DNA of 64,000 bases from Acer yangbiense (taxonomy: Eukaryota; Streptophyta; Magnoliopsida; Sapindales; Sapindaceae). The notes under the pieces are model-generated. The model searched no databases. It saw only the letters and a list, made by a program, of their open reading frames with translations, and was not told where the DNA came from. Shown here one piece after another: positions 1 through 8,546 of this stretch (within the stretch, counting starts at the first letter, position 1; every line of letters begins with the position of its first letter). Both the position numbers and the translations under genes were made by a program. The stretch lies in contig CM017764.1 of the NCBI GenBank assembly GCA_008009225.1, positions 48,777,064-48,841,063 on the forward strand, written 5' to 3'.

Positions 1-1290
1 TCTCATATTTGTATTTTAAATCGTAAAGTATAGGGAGACCATTCCCTAATAGTGAGAGTTGCATTTCGAGTCATGCTCTTGTATAAGTTGATCTCGACAA
101 GTCCCAACAAACTCCTTAATTAGATTAGTGTTTCAAAAAAACAAATATAAAAACAAAAATAACCTTGACACTCGTACTGCCTACGCCAATTTAGTAGAAA
201 AAGTATTAGTATAACGTTATCAATAATTCTAGTCATCCCACCTTATTATCCCATTTATACCTAACCAATAATTTGACAATTGGTAAATAGATACATGTGT
301 TAAGTGGGATACAAAAACGGGATGTCTACCGTTACTTTTTCGTAATATACAATTATGAAGCAGACATATCTTCTTACAATTAACTAGATCAGTAGTAGTA
401 CCAGCAGTTAGAAACAAAATATTGCAAATATCATTCAAGGTGAGAATAAACAAACAAAGAAGCAACAACATTACACAGCAACCCATGTTTGAAACACTTT
501 TTATTCTCACATGCTATCTAGCTATTAAATTATAAAAATTAAAAATCGTCATTAATTAGTTTATTAAATTATCATGATCAAAGAGTCTAGAGTCAAAACT
601 CAAAAAGTGGGAGATGACTTTGGGATTGAAATTAGCTGCAACTTTCAAAAGGACATGGTATATGATTGATTTGAACGAAGTTTATACACTAAAGAAAAGT
701 AGATTACATAGTAAATAGACAAATACTTTTGAGTTCTTACCTAAATCATCTAAATAACTTTGGTGTTTTACACCTTCACTTTGACGTTTGTGGTGGGGTT
801 CCCATCCCATACCATTTTACTAGTATGTATCTGAGTTTTTTCACTAGTATTGTGACTTCTGAGGGCAGTTATTTGGAGCGCATATGTATATAGTGCTCAG
901 TCTCGAAAAATCTCGATAGACCTCTCACTCAAGAGTTTTATCCTCAATGTTATGAGGGTAGATATCTGGACCATGTATGTAATGTTTGATTTCATAAATC
1001 CAAGCAAACCCTAATCCATTAAATGTCAGATTTTTTTTCAATTTTTATTTTTTATATATAAAGAAAAACCCTCTTTTATCTCTCAGGCTTTTATTTAATA
1101 TTTGATTTTGACTAGTTCTAATAAACCCCCTATGTGAGACTTTTCTACTGGTGTTAGTCGGGGTAAATATTCGAGGCATGCATGAAATACTTGATTTCGG
1201 CGAGTCCTGAGCACATATAGTGCTTGATTTTGACATGTCTCCGTAGACCCTTGACTGTTCAGTGTCGGAATGCCTAATCTTGGAGAAGAC
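1..1290. other. intergenic, no gene recognised
   Basis: AT-rich sequence with no coding region I can support. A short minus-strand frame with a hydrophobic start (229-510) has no recognisable family, splice signals or promoter. Homopolymer A/T tracts are common and I see no terminal repeats. Confidence 0.5.
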
Positions 1291-1292
1291 CT

Positions 1293-1433
1293 TGGGTGAA
1301 TCCGATGCACCATGCATCCCCCACCCAGATGTTGCCACGTCAGCAAAATCTAAAATCTTTTGATTTTGCTGACGTGGCAACATCTGGGTGGGGGATGCAT
1401 GATGCATTACTGCATCCCGCTGCACCCAAGATT
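1293..1433. repeat. MITE-like near-perfect hairpin
   Basis: Two 40-bp arms (1311-1350 and 1362-1401) are perfect reverse complements around an 11-nt loop. Weaker complementarity continues outward to TTGGGTG (near 1293) and CACCCAA (near 1430). Each arm contains CCACGTCA or TGACGTGG, an ACGT-core motif of the kind bound by plant bZIP factors. It lies about 130 bp upstream of the probable PTH2 leader exon. It is best read as a very short foldback MITE. The superfamily is not assigned because I could not fix a target-site duplication. Confidence 0.7.
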
Positions 1434-1516
1434 TAGCCCTAATCTTGATGGACGGGGACAATTTGTAAAAAAAATAAAAAAATAAAAAAAATAAGAATAA
1501 AAAATGAAGAAGAGAG

Positions 1517-1530
1517 AAACGGCGTCGTTT
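1517..1530. promoter_or_regulatory. palindromic promoter motif AAACGGCGTCGTTT
   Basis: AAACGGCGTCGTTT is a 14-bp near-palindrome directly upstream of the likely PTH2 leader exon. The same 14 bp recurs at 25066-25079 in a retrotransposon-derived region. A role as a core promoter element is inference. Confidence 0.35.
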
Positions 1531-1560
1531 GGACCAAATAAAGTGAAAACTGAAAACCCT

Positions 1561-1728
1561 TGTTCAGTTCGTCAAGCTTTCGACTTTCGAATCTCAATAG
1601 CAGACCAGAGTTGATAGAGACGGAGGCGAAGAAGAACAGTGTAGTTGGTTTCTAATTTCGAGATCTAACGAGAGAAAACACTCACTGAATCAGATTGGTT
1701 TCCAAAGCTTATCTATCTTCCAATACAG
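1561..1728 (+). other. PTH2: probable 5' leader exon of PTH2
   Basis: This stretch is less AT-rich than its surroundings and ends in CAG followed by GCAAGT, which is the consensus of a GC-AG intron donor. The first AG that would place the PTH2 start codon at an exon edge is at 2578-2579. The proposed leader intron is therefore about 850 bp and AT/T-rich, as plant introns are. The transcription start and this splice are inferred only from signals. Confidence 0.4.
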
Positions 1729-2579
1729 GCAAGTTTTCTTTTCCTCAACTCTATCGAAATTGCTCTCATTTATATATTCGATGTTTTTATCTTCTTAACT
1801 TGTAATGATTTACAAAAAAAAAGAAGGAAAAAACTAGCATCTTTGTTGATTTTTGCTACTTGGGTTTATGAAATTATATTCAAGGTTTGATTTTGAAATC
1901 AAGTCAAGCTGATTCGTCGAGTCAGGTTGACTAGATGGTGCCTTCAATTAGTTTTTGGTTCGGCTTCAGTTCACATTTTAGATTTTGGCCATGAATAATT
2001 TTATTGATTTGTAAACTGACTTGCTGATATTTGTTTGATTTAGTGTTGATTTTATATGTGCTTGTTAGAATCTCTTAGCAATTTGTTTGTTTATCAGACT
2101 CATCAGTGCTTTGAAATTTAAAGCTTTATTTATATATAATGGAACTAGATGTTGGTACCAAGTACATGTTTGGACCTGTTAAGATCAATCATTGTTTCTC
2201 TTTGGAACGTTGAGTGGTAGAATTGGAATTTCCCACGTCTATACGGTAAAATTTGTATGGTGTTGTATGTAGGTAATTCATAGAATGCAGTAGAACTCAG
2301 ATCACAAATGAGTGAAATAAGTAGTAGGCTTCGAATATAACCTTGAAAGTTGTGAAGTATGTCTGTTCTCCTCTTATACAATACAGTTCTGGTGTGCCAC
2401 AAACTTGAGTGAATTACAATTGAGTCGTCCTGTTGATAGATAGATTTAATAGAAAAGAGCTCAACTATCATGTCTGCGAGAGTTTTAACACTGTCCGATG
2501 TAGGGTTGCCAATCAACGGTCTTCTGATCAAGTTCGTCCACGCTCACATTACGATAAAGGTTGCTCGTGTCTTTTGAAG

Positions 2580-3238
2580 ATGATGGATCTGACATGGCTG
2601 AGCACCATCATTGGGGCAGGCTGCCTTGCCTTGGGATATTGCATCGGTGCACGCTGTCCTGCACGTATCTTTGTTTTTGCAAGAAAAGCTAAAATTGCTG
2701 CAGCACTTGCTAGCGAGAACAAGCAGAATAAGAAAGCTAAGGAACCCCTTGAGATTGAAAAGTTGGCTGATATTCTAGAAGATTTTAAGATGGTATCACG
2801 TCCCTCTTTCTCTCACACAATTGGAGTATGTATGTGCGTAGCGATGATATTATCGTAAAAGAGAAAATTCAATATATATGCTTTGCTTTTTAATTTGTGC
2901 AGGTTTTGGTTGTGAGAAATGATCTTAAGATGGGCAAAGGGAAAATTGCTGCTCAGTGCAGTCACGCTACTTTAGGTCTCTATAAAAAGCTCCAACATCG
3001 AGCACCGAAAGCTCTAAACAAGTGGGAGATGTGTGCTCAACCAAAGGTGGTTTTGAAAATTGAAAGCGAGGAAGATATGCTAGTTTTGCAAGACAGGGCA
3101 AAATCACTCAAATTACCAACTCATGTCACAATTGATGCCGGGAGAACACAGATTGCACCCAACTCGAGGACAGTGATGGCTATTCTTGGACCTGTGGAAG
3201 TGGTAGATGATGTAACAGGCGAACTGAAGCTTTTGTAG
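2580..3238 (+). CDS. PTH2: peptidyl-tRNA hydrolase 2 (PTH2 family)
   Basis: PTH2 releases peptides from prematurely dropped peptidyl-tRNA so that the tRNA can be recycled. There are two exons: 2580-2792, and 2903-3238 with stop TAG. The 110-bp intron has GT at 2793 and AG at 2901-2902 and joins codons in phase 0. The product is about 181 residues starting at the second of two adjacent ATGs (182 at the first). Residues 1-25 form one hydrophobic segment, as expected for plant PTH2 membrane anchors. A short lysine-rich linker follows. The second exon holds the whole Bit1/PTH2 catalytic domain, including VRNDLKMGKGKIAAQCSHA and the later DAGRTQIAPNSRTV motif. An upstream in-frame ATG at 2433 would add about 50 low-complexity residues unlike the family, so I treat that stretch as leader. 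The gene looks intact. Confidence 0.93.
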
Positions 3239-4197
3239 TGGCTTCTCAATTCAAGTCAATGCTTGGCAGCTTGGGTATAATCTCCGTTTAATGATCTTTG
3301 TGGCAAGACCATGAACAACAATCTACATTCTTGAGGAAATTCGGTCCATTCACCTGTCGGATGACAAATCTAATTCAAATCAGTAGTTGCCTTTTGCTGG
3401 TTCAAGTAGTTGGAATCTGTCATCCCAATTTTTGATTTCAAATCGTAATGCTGGTATACTTTTGAGCCTAATTATGAAGAAAAGGTAAGCTCAACTTAAT
3501 TGAATTTGCAAGATAAATTGCTGATTTATATATTTGTTTTCTTTTCATGGTCATGTTGAGTTACAACTCCTTGTGCTATATATATTGTCTTGCCATCTGC
3601 TAAAACTTTTGTTTTATTGTTGTTAATTTAGGATTCATATCACATTGAGCAGAATTATTTGTAATACTAAATTATGGTAAGAGTTGATCAATCTTGTTCT
3701 TGTATACATGTTCGATTGTTCGCTAAAGTTTGGACAGCCAAGAAGGTTTTATTAACTATAGGGAGGTGCTAATTATCAAATTAATCAACAAATTGGTCTT
3801 CACATATTAGGATTGTTAATGTTACTTAATGTGTGTGGGTTGAGGAGTCATGTAGAGAAAAGTCTTTCATTAAAAGATAAAAGTGCAGCTCAAATCTAAA
3901 TGAGGTGTATATTGTACAACATCGGGGATGAGCATGGTTTCACCATATTAGATAAACTGAATCAAACCGAACTTAAAATACGCGTTTGAGTCGAGTCACC
4001 CTTTTAAGATGAGTCAATCCGATTTGGATTTTAAAAAACAAAAACAAAGGAGGGTGCTTTAATTTGCAGTTTATTATTGGATACAATTCTGTGCTATATA
4101 TTACATCTGAATTCATTCTGTTTTTCCTGTACCACTTAATGCTAGAGCTAGAGATGAAGGATCCTGAAATGGGTTTGGCAAAACGTTGCATATATGT
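3239..4197. other. PTH2 3' flank and intergenic DNA
   Basis: The first ~450 bp after the PTH2 stop are likely 3' UTR and terminator. The rest is AT-rich with no coding region, RNA gene or repeat boundary that I can support. Confidence 0.4.
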
Positions 4198-4450
4198 TTA
4201 GAGCATCTCCGATGATATTATGTATTTGTATAAAATTTCTTGGCACATGAGATGGATAGATAATGAGATAAAAAAAAAAAAAATCCATCCAATGCAATTA
4301 TCGAACCAAATATGAAGCTGATGTGTCAATTTTATAGAGATTATGGAGATGAGTTTCTTAATCGAGAAACTTCCATAAAAATCATACTCAGCAATTTTCA
4401 CTAATGAGGAACTCATAAATGCATATTATATAGCATTAAAGATGCTATTA
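4198..4450. mobile_element. short MITE with TTAGAGCATCTCC-type ends
   Basis: The left end TAGAGCATCTCCGATG is mirrored by the right end CATTAAAGATGCTATTA. The arms are diverged but recognisably inverted over about 25 bp. Ends of this kind (AGAGCATCTCCAATG) are common in plant MITEs. No clean target-site duplication was resolved. Confidence 0.5.
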
Positions 4451-4869
4451 ACTTTCTATTTGTTTCTCTTTTTGATTATTGATCTTGGAAACAAACAAGA
4501 TTATGTTGAGCTATTGCTAATTTCTTGTATTTACTAATACAAAATTACTGTTATTTGGTGGTGTGCACACGATATATAACAAGTTGATTTTCATTTATTT
4601 TACGAAACATCATAATATATACAAAAACAACAAAAGGATCAGACAAAAGTCTCCGACTCTCTGGTCTCCAAAAAGTTTTATTGTTATTATTCAAATAAAA
4701 CGATGGCTTATATATATATATATATACACATGAGTGTATTGAATGCGAGCCATTGGATTCTTACTTTGACTTAGTCTAAATCAAATTTGTTGAATCCATC
4801 GATTTACATTCAATGCAATCATATAAAATCTTTAAGTGCGTATTCATGTGACCACCATTATATATATAT

Positions 4870-5076
4870 ATAGTCTTTCTATTGTCAGTTCGTCTTGACA
4901 ATAAATATATCAGGATGAAGAATGTGAACCACAGATTATGGAGAAGTTTTGACAAGTGCATACACTTTAAGTTTTGATAAGTGCATACACTTTGAGTCAA
5001 AGTATGTAAATCTAGTGGTCCACATTTTTCGTCTTGATATATTTATTGTTAGCTCGAACTGATAATAGAATTTCTG
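4870..5076. mobile_element. foldback MITE, copy 1 of a tandem pair
   Basis: The left arm (from about 4877, TTCTATTGTCAGTTCG) is the inverse of the right arm (about 5012-5070, ending GAACTGATAATAGAA). Each arm is roughly 55-60 bp. The middle contains AAGTGCATACACTTT repeats. It abuts a second element with the same ends. Confidence 0.65.
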
Positions 5077-5080
5077 TATA

Positions 5081-5262
5081 TCAGTCTTTCTATTATCAGT
5101 TTGAACTGACAAAAGTTATATCAGTTCCTTGTACGTGGGCCACTAGATTTAAATACTTTGACTGACAAGTGCATACAGCCAAATCAAAGTATTTAAATTC
5201 AGTGGCCTACATGCAAGGAACTGATATAACTTTTGTCAGTTCGAACTGATAATAGAATTTCT
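5081..5262. mobile_element. foldback MITE, copy 2 of a tandem pair
   Basis: Arms of roughly 75-80 bp (about 5087-5165 and 5183-5257) are close inverted copies around a spacer of about 17 bp. Its ends TTCTATTATCAG / CTGATAATAGAA match those of the preceding element. The transcript of either strand would fold into a long hairpin. It lies 3' of the jacalin-lectin gene. Confidence 0.7.
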
Positions 5263-5568
5263 TTATATATATATAAACACTTGCCACAAACAAAAATAAT
5301 AACTTTCAGAAATTAAAATTAATGGAAGCCAAATCTTGATATGCCTCCAAGTAAACATCAACAAACTTTTTCCCATGAAGTCTCTCACAACCCTTCCAGT
5401 AGACACCAACTCACCAAGGAGTTGAATTATATAATGAAATGATAAGTATATTTGAAAAAAAAAAAAAAAAAAATACAAATTGTGATCAACATTTAATCAA
5501 ATCAATGTAGAAAAAAAAAAATTGAATAACGTCCTAATTACCTCATGAGTACTCATAGATCATAATCT

Positions 5569-6330
5569 TCAAGTACTAGTAGTAGTAGTAGTAGAAGGCT
5601 CTACATAAATCCCTATGGCATTAACAAGTGTGTCACAACGACCGAAAAAGCCGACAATTTTCGCGCCTCTAATAGGAATACTAAAAGGAGAGCCATTCGC
5701 CTGACCATAAGGTCCGTACATGGACATATTTGTTTTGAAATTTAGAGATCCGACAACTTTAGTCTCATCGAATTTTGTTTTGGTCCCGCTTATCATCGTT
5801 AAAAATTCTCCTTGGCTGAATTGAATCTATATATATATTACATAGCATCTTTAATTAGAAAAAAAAAGAAAGAAAAAAAAAGTAAATTGTCGCATCATTT
5901 GAGTATAAATTTAGACGGTTTAATATTAGTTAAACTATCAATAAAAGCATGCATATAATATCTTACCTTTTGAACACTTCCACCTCCACCGCCAATTCTC
6001 CCGGAATTCTGGGTTTGGCCATTTTCATCTTCACTAATGAACACGAGCGAATCAATGACAACTCCATGACCAATTTCTATCCCTTTAAACACTCCACTAC
6101 TTCTTGGCTTGAAGCTCCAATCGTCCCCTTCTGCACCACCCCATGGACCAAGCTTAATATATTCCTGCAAAATATATGAAACAAATTATTTACAGAATAA
6201 AACCATCACTATCTGAACCAAGACAAGCCTACATAATTTGTATACATACCGTTTTTTTTTCTTGGAGAATGTCTTTTAAGAATTTTAATACGAATGAGCA
6301 AATTTGATATATATGTCTCGTATTACTCAT
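5569..6330 (-). CDS. jacalin-related lectin (single domain)
   Basis: This is a carbohydrate-binding beta-prism lectin of the plant jacalin-related family, usually mannose- or galactose-specific and cytosolic when there is no signal peptide. Two exons are certain: 6164-5967 (66 codons; donor AAG/GTAAGA) and 5826-5569 (85 codons plus TGA). They join in phase 0. Exon A has LGPWGG, a glycine-rich stretch and VIDSLVFISEDENG. Exon B has YGPYGQANGSPFSIP and KIVGFFGR, the carbohydrate-loop and core-strand motifs. The protein ends in a short Thr run encoded by a (TAG)n microsatellite. The first exon is less sure. A candidate is 6330-6250: ATG, 27 codons, donor GTATGT, also phase 0, giving about 178 residues in total. 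That exon is lysine-rich and unlike usual jacalin N-termini, so the true start may lie elsewhere upstream. Confidence 0.8.
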
Positions 6331-6518
6331 CTGTGTCTTTGTAATTAAGTTTGCTATAATTAATATGAATTAATGAGCAAAAGTTGTTCTTTGATATTCA
6401 TTATTCAGCTGTAGTATGTATATATATACAAGCACGCATATATAACTAGCCAGCCACAGAGGCTACTTGCAAGTTATTTTTAATCTTCTTAATTATTTAT
6501 ATAATTACATCTTAATCA
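6331..6518. promoter_or_regulatory. jacalin-lectin upstream region
   Basis: AT-rich DNA upstream of the minus-strand lectin, with several TATATA runs. No specific element could be assigned. Confidence 0.2.
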
Positions 6519-7250
6519 AGTAGTCAACTGGATAAATAACATTAAAATATATATAATACTGATTATTATATGATCAGTTTGATGATGATCACTATTGTAA
6601 TCTAATATTATGTTTATAAATTATATCCATCGGTGGGTGTTCACGCGGTTGTCTTTACAAATACATATTTTTTTTAATGCATAGGTGAGTTTGATGCAAC
6701 TAACTTTCTTTATATGTTTATGCTACATATGGATATATAGGGATAACAATGGAGCGGATTGAGGATTGATACTCTAATCTCCATTCTCGTATCCATTCCT
6801 AGCTCGTTTCTAAGTAAAAAGGGAGGATTCCGAGAATCCGTGAATTGAGGTTGGGATATCCATCTCCACCCTTGTCCATCCCGAATCCATTGGAAAAAAT
6901 TAAATTTTTTTTTTTATTTGGTAGTCTCGGGTTTAATCGATGAATTCTTAGTTTTAGCTCTTATTTTTATAAACTAGCTTAGAAAAAAAAAAGTTATATA
7001 ATTAGAGTTAACAATTATGGAATATATGAGGTGGGTGGGGTGGATATCCGATCCATAAACCATATCCATACCCATCACTGTAAATAAAATGGATATTAGA
7101 ATTATATTCATCCACACTCCACACCGATATAATATATAGTATTCATTCCTATCCTAAATGAAGCGGATTCTTACAAATATCTGTATCTATTATGAATATT
7201 TGTATCTATACATAATTTTGTCATCCCTATATATAATTTTGTCATCCCTA
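6519..7250. repeat. host segment, left copy (flanks the MULE)
   Basis: This segment recurs in diverged form at 16805-17462. Shared landmarks in order are AGTCAACTGGA, ATATGATCAGTTTGAT, a TTCNCGCGGTT stretch, TGCAACTAACTTTC, CAATGGAGCGGATTG and TCATCCCTATATATA. The part from about 6738 onwards looks like a hAT-type MITE (TAGGGATAACAATGG to TTGTCATCCCTA). In this copy the MITE's right end is itself doubled as a ~22-bp tandem repeat at about 7208-7252. Confidence 0.75.
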
Positions 7251-7255
7251 TATAT

Positions 7256-7375
7256 AAATAGTGGAAATGGTGGAAACTGTCACCATTTTAAACTGAGTTG
7301 GTGAGAATGTCAGTGGGTTAATAAGTTAAGTTTAAAAGGCACCTATTATGGTGAACTACCAAAATTGCCCTTAGT
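7256..7375 (+). repeat. left terminal inverted repeat of the MULE
   Basis: The inner part (about 7308-7370) contains TTAAGTTTAAAAGGCACC followed by TATTATGGTGA. The reverse complement of the right end contains TTAAGTTTAAAAGGCACC followed by ATTTATGGTGA. An outer AAATAG is also shared, but the left end has about 25 extra bases between the blocks. Confidence 0.7.
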
Positions 7376-7449
7376 TAATGATTTATGTTATTCAGTTTGG
7401 TCTTTTCTCTGTCCACACTTGCAACAAAAACGTCAGTAGGATTTAACTC

Positions 7450-7517
7450 AGTTACTCTGTCTCTCTACAAATAAAAGTTCAAGGTGTTGCCCCGACTTTC
7501 TTCTTCAGTAAAATAAG
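7450..7517 (+). promoter_or_regulatory. likely transposase promoter and leader exon
   Basis: A non-repetitive stretch lies between the terminal repeat and the repeat array and ends at AAG followed by GTAATA (donor at 7518). A matching acceptor, TTTGACAG at 8541-8542, lies 4 nt before the transposase ATG. This gives a 1025-bp leader intron that contains the whole left array. Confidence 0.5.
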
Positions 7518-7611
7518 GTAATATTTCTTCATCATGCTTGTTTGAATAGTTCGAGCATTTTAGTATTTTGTTAAACTGAAGCCATTGTTATAATTTAAGA
7601 ACTTTTCTTTT

Positions 7612-8500
7612 TATTTTCGAGCCTTTTTGAAACAATTCGTGCCTTTTTGCTCATGAATCGAGCCTTTTTGAAACACAATCGTGCATTTTTGGTCATGAAT
7701 CGTGCCTTTTTGAAAAACCTTTCGTGCCTGTTTGAAACAAAATCGAGCATTTTTGCTACAAAATCGAGCATTTTTGCTACAAAATCGAGCCTTTTTGGTC
7801 ATGAATCGTGCATTTTTGGTCATGAATCGTGCATTTTTGGTCATGAATCGTGCCTTTTTAAAAAACTTTTCGTGCCTTTTTGGTCATGAATCGTGCCTTT
7901 TTGATCATGAATCGTGCCTTTTTAAAAAACTTTTCGTGCCTTTTTGAAACAAAATCGAGCCTTTTTGCTACAAAATCGTGCCTTTTTGGTCATGAATCGT
8001 GCCTTTTTGAAAAACCTTTCGTGCCTTTTTGAAACAAAATCGAGCCTTTTTGCTACAAATTCGTGCCTTTTTGGTCATGGATCGAGCCTTTTTGAAACAA
8101 AATCGTGCCTTTTTGGTCATGAATCGTGCCTTTGTGAAAAACATTTCCTGTCTTTTTGCTACAAAATCGTGCCTTTTTGCTCATGAATCGAGCCTTTTTG
8201 AAACAAAATCGTGCATTTTTGCTCATGAATTGTGCCTTTTTGAAAAAAAATTTCTTGCCTTTTTGGTCATGAATCGAGCCTTTTTGCTACAAAATCGTTC
8301 CTTTTTGCTACAAAATCGTGCCTTTTTGGTCCTCATTCGTGCCTTTTAAAAAAAAAAATGTCGTGCATTTTTGGTCATGAATCGAGCCTTTTTGCTACAA
8401 ATTCATGCCTTTTAGAACTGAAATCGTGCCTTTTAGAATTGAAATCGTAACTTTTTGAACTGAAATTGTGGCCTTTTCAAATCGTGCCTTTTTGAACTGA
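7612..8500 (+). repeat. left 21-bp-period array (core TCGWGCCTTTTTG)
   Basis: The core TCG(A/T)GC(C/A)TTTTTG recurs roughly every 21 bp, on the order of 40 times judged from length and period. It is followed alternately by GTCATGAA, CTACAAAA, AAACAAAA or AAAAACCTT spacers. The spacer types recur in mixed order, which suggests local duplication of multi-unit blocks. Because 21 is divisible by three, all frames tend to stay open and give spurious 7-residue-repeat proteins. The array lies inside the inferred first intron of the transposase gene. Its inverted counterpart is at 15520-16430. Confidence 0.93.
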
Positions 8501-8546
8501 AATCGTGTCATTTTTAATGGTTTGTGATTATTAATTTGACAGCCTC

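Noticed and set aside
229..510. 93-codon minus-strand frame with hydrophobic start
   Set aside because: No recognisable family, no promoter or splice context; consistent with chance in AT-rich DNA.
2433..2579. Longer PTH2 N-terminus from the ATG at 2433
   Set aside because: The extra residues are unlike PTH2 proteins, and an acceptor-like AG directly precedes the ATG at 2580.
5949..6179. + strand frame across the lectin exon
   Set aside because: It is the antisense of the jacalin exon, which has clear family motifs and splice sites on the minus strand.
7612..8500. CRISPR-like or satellite array
   Set aside because: This is a plant genome. The repeats are degenerate, spacers are recurring short strings, and the inverted partner array plus flanking MULE genes explain it.
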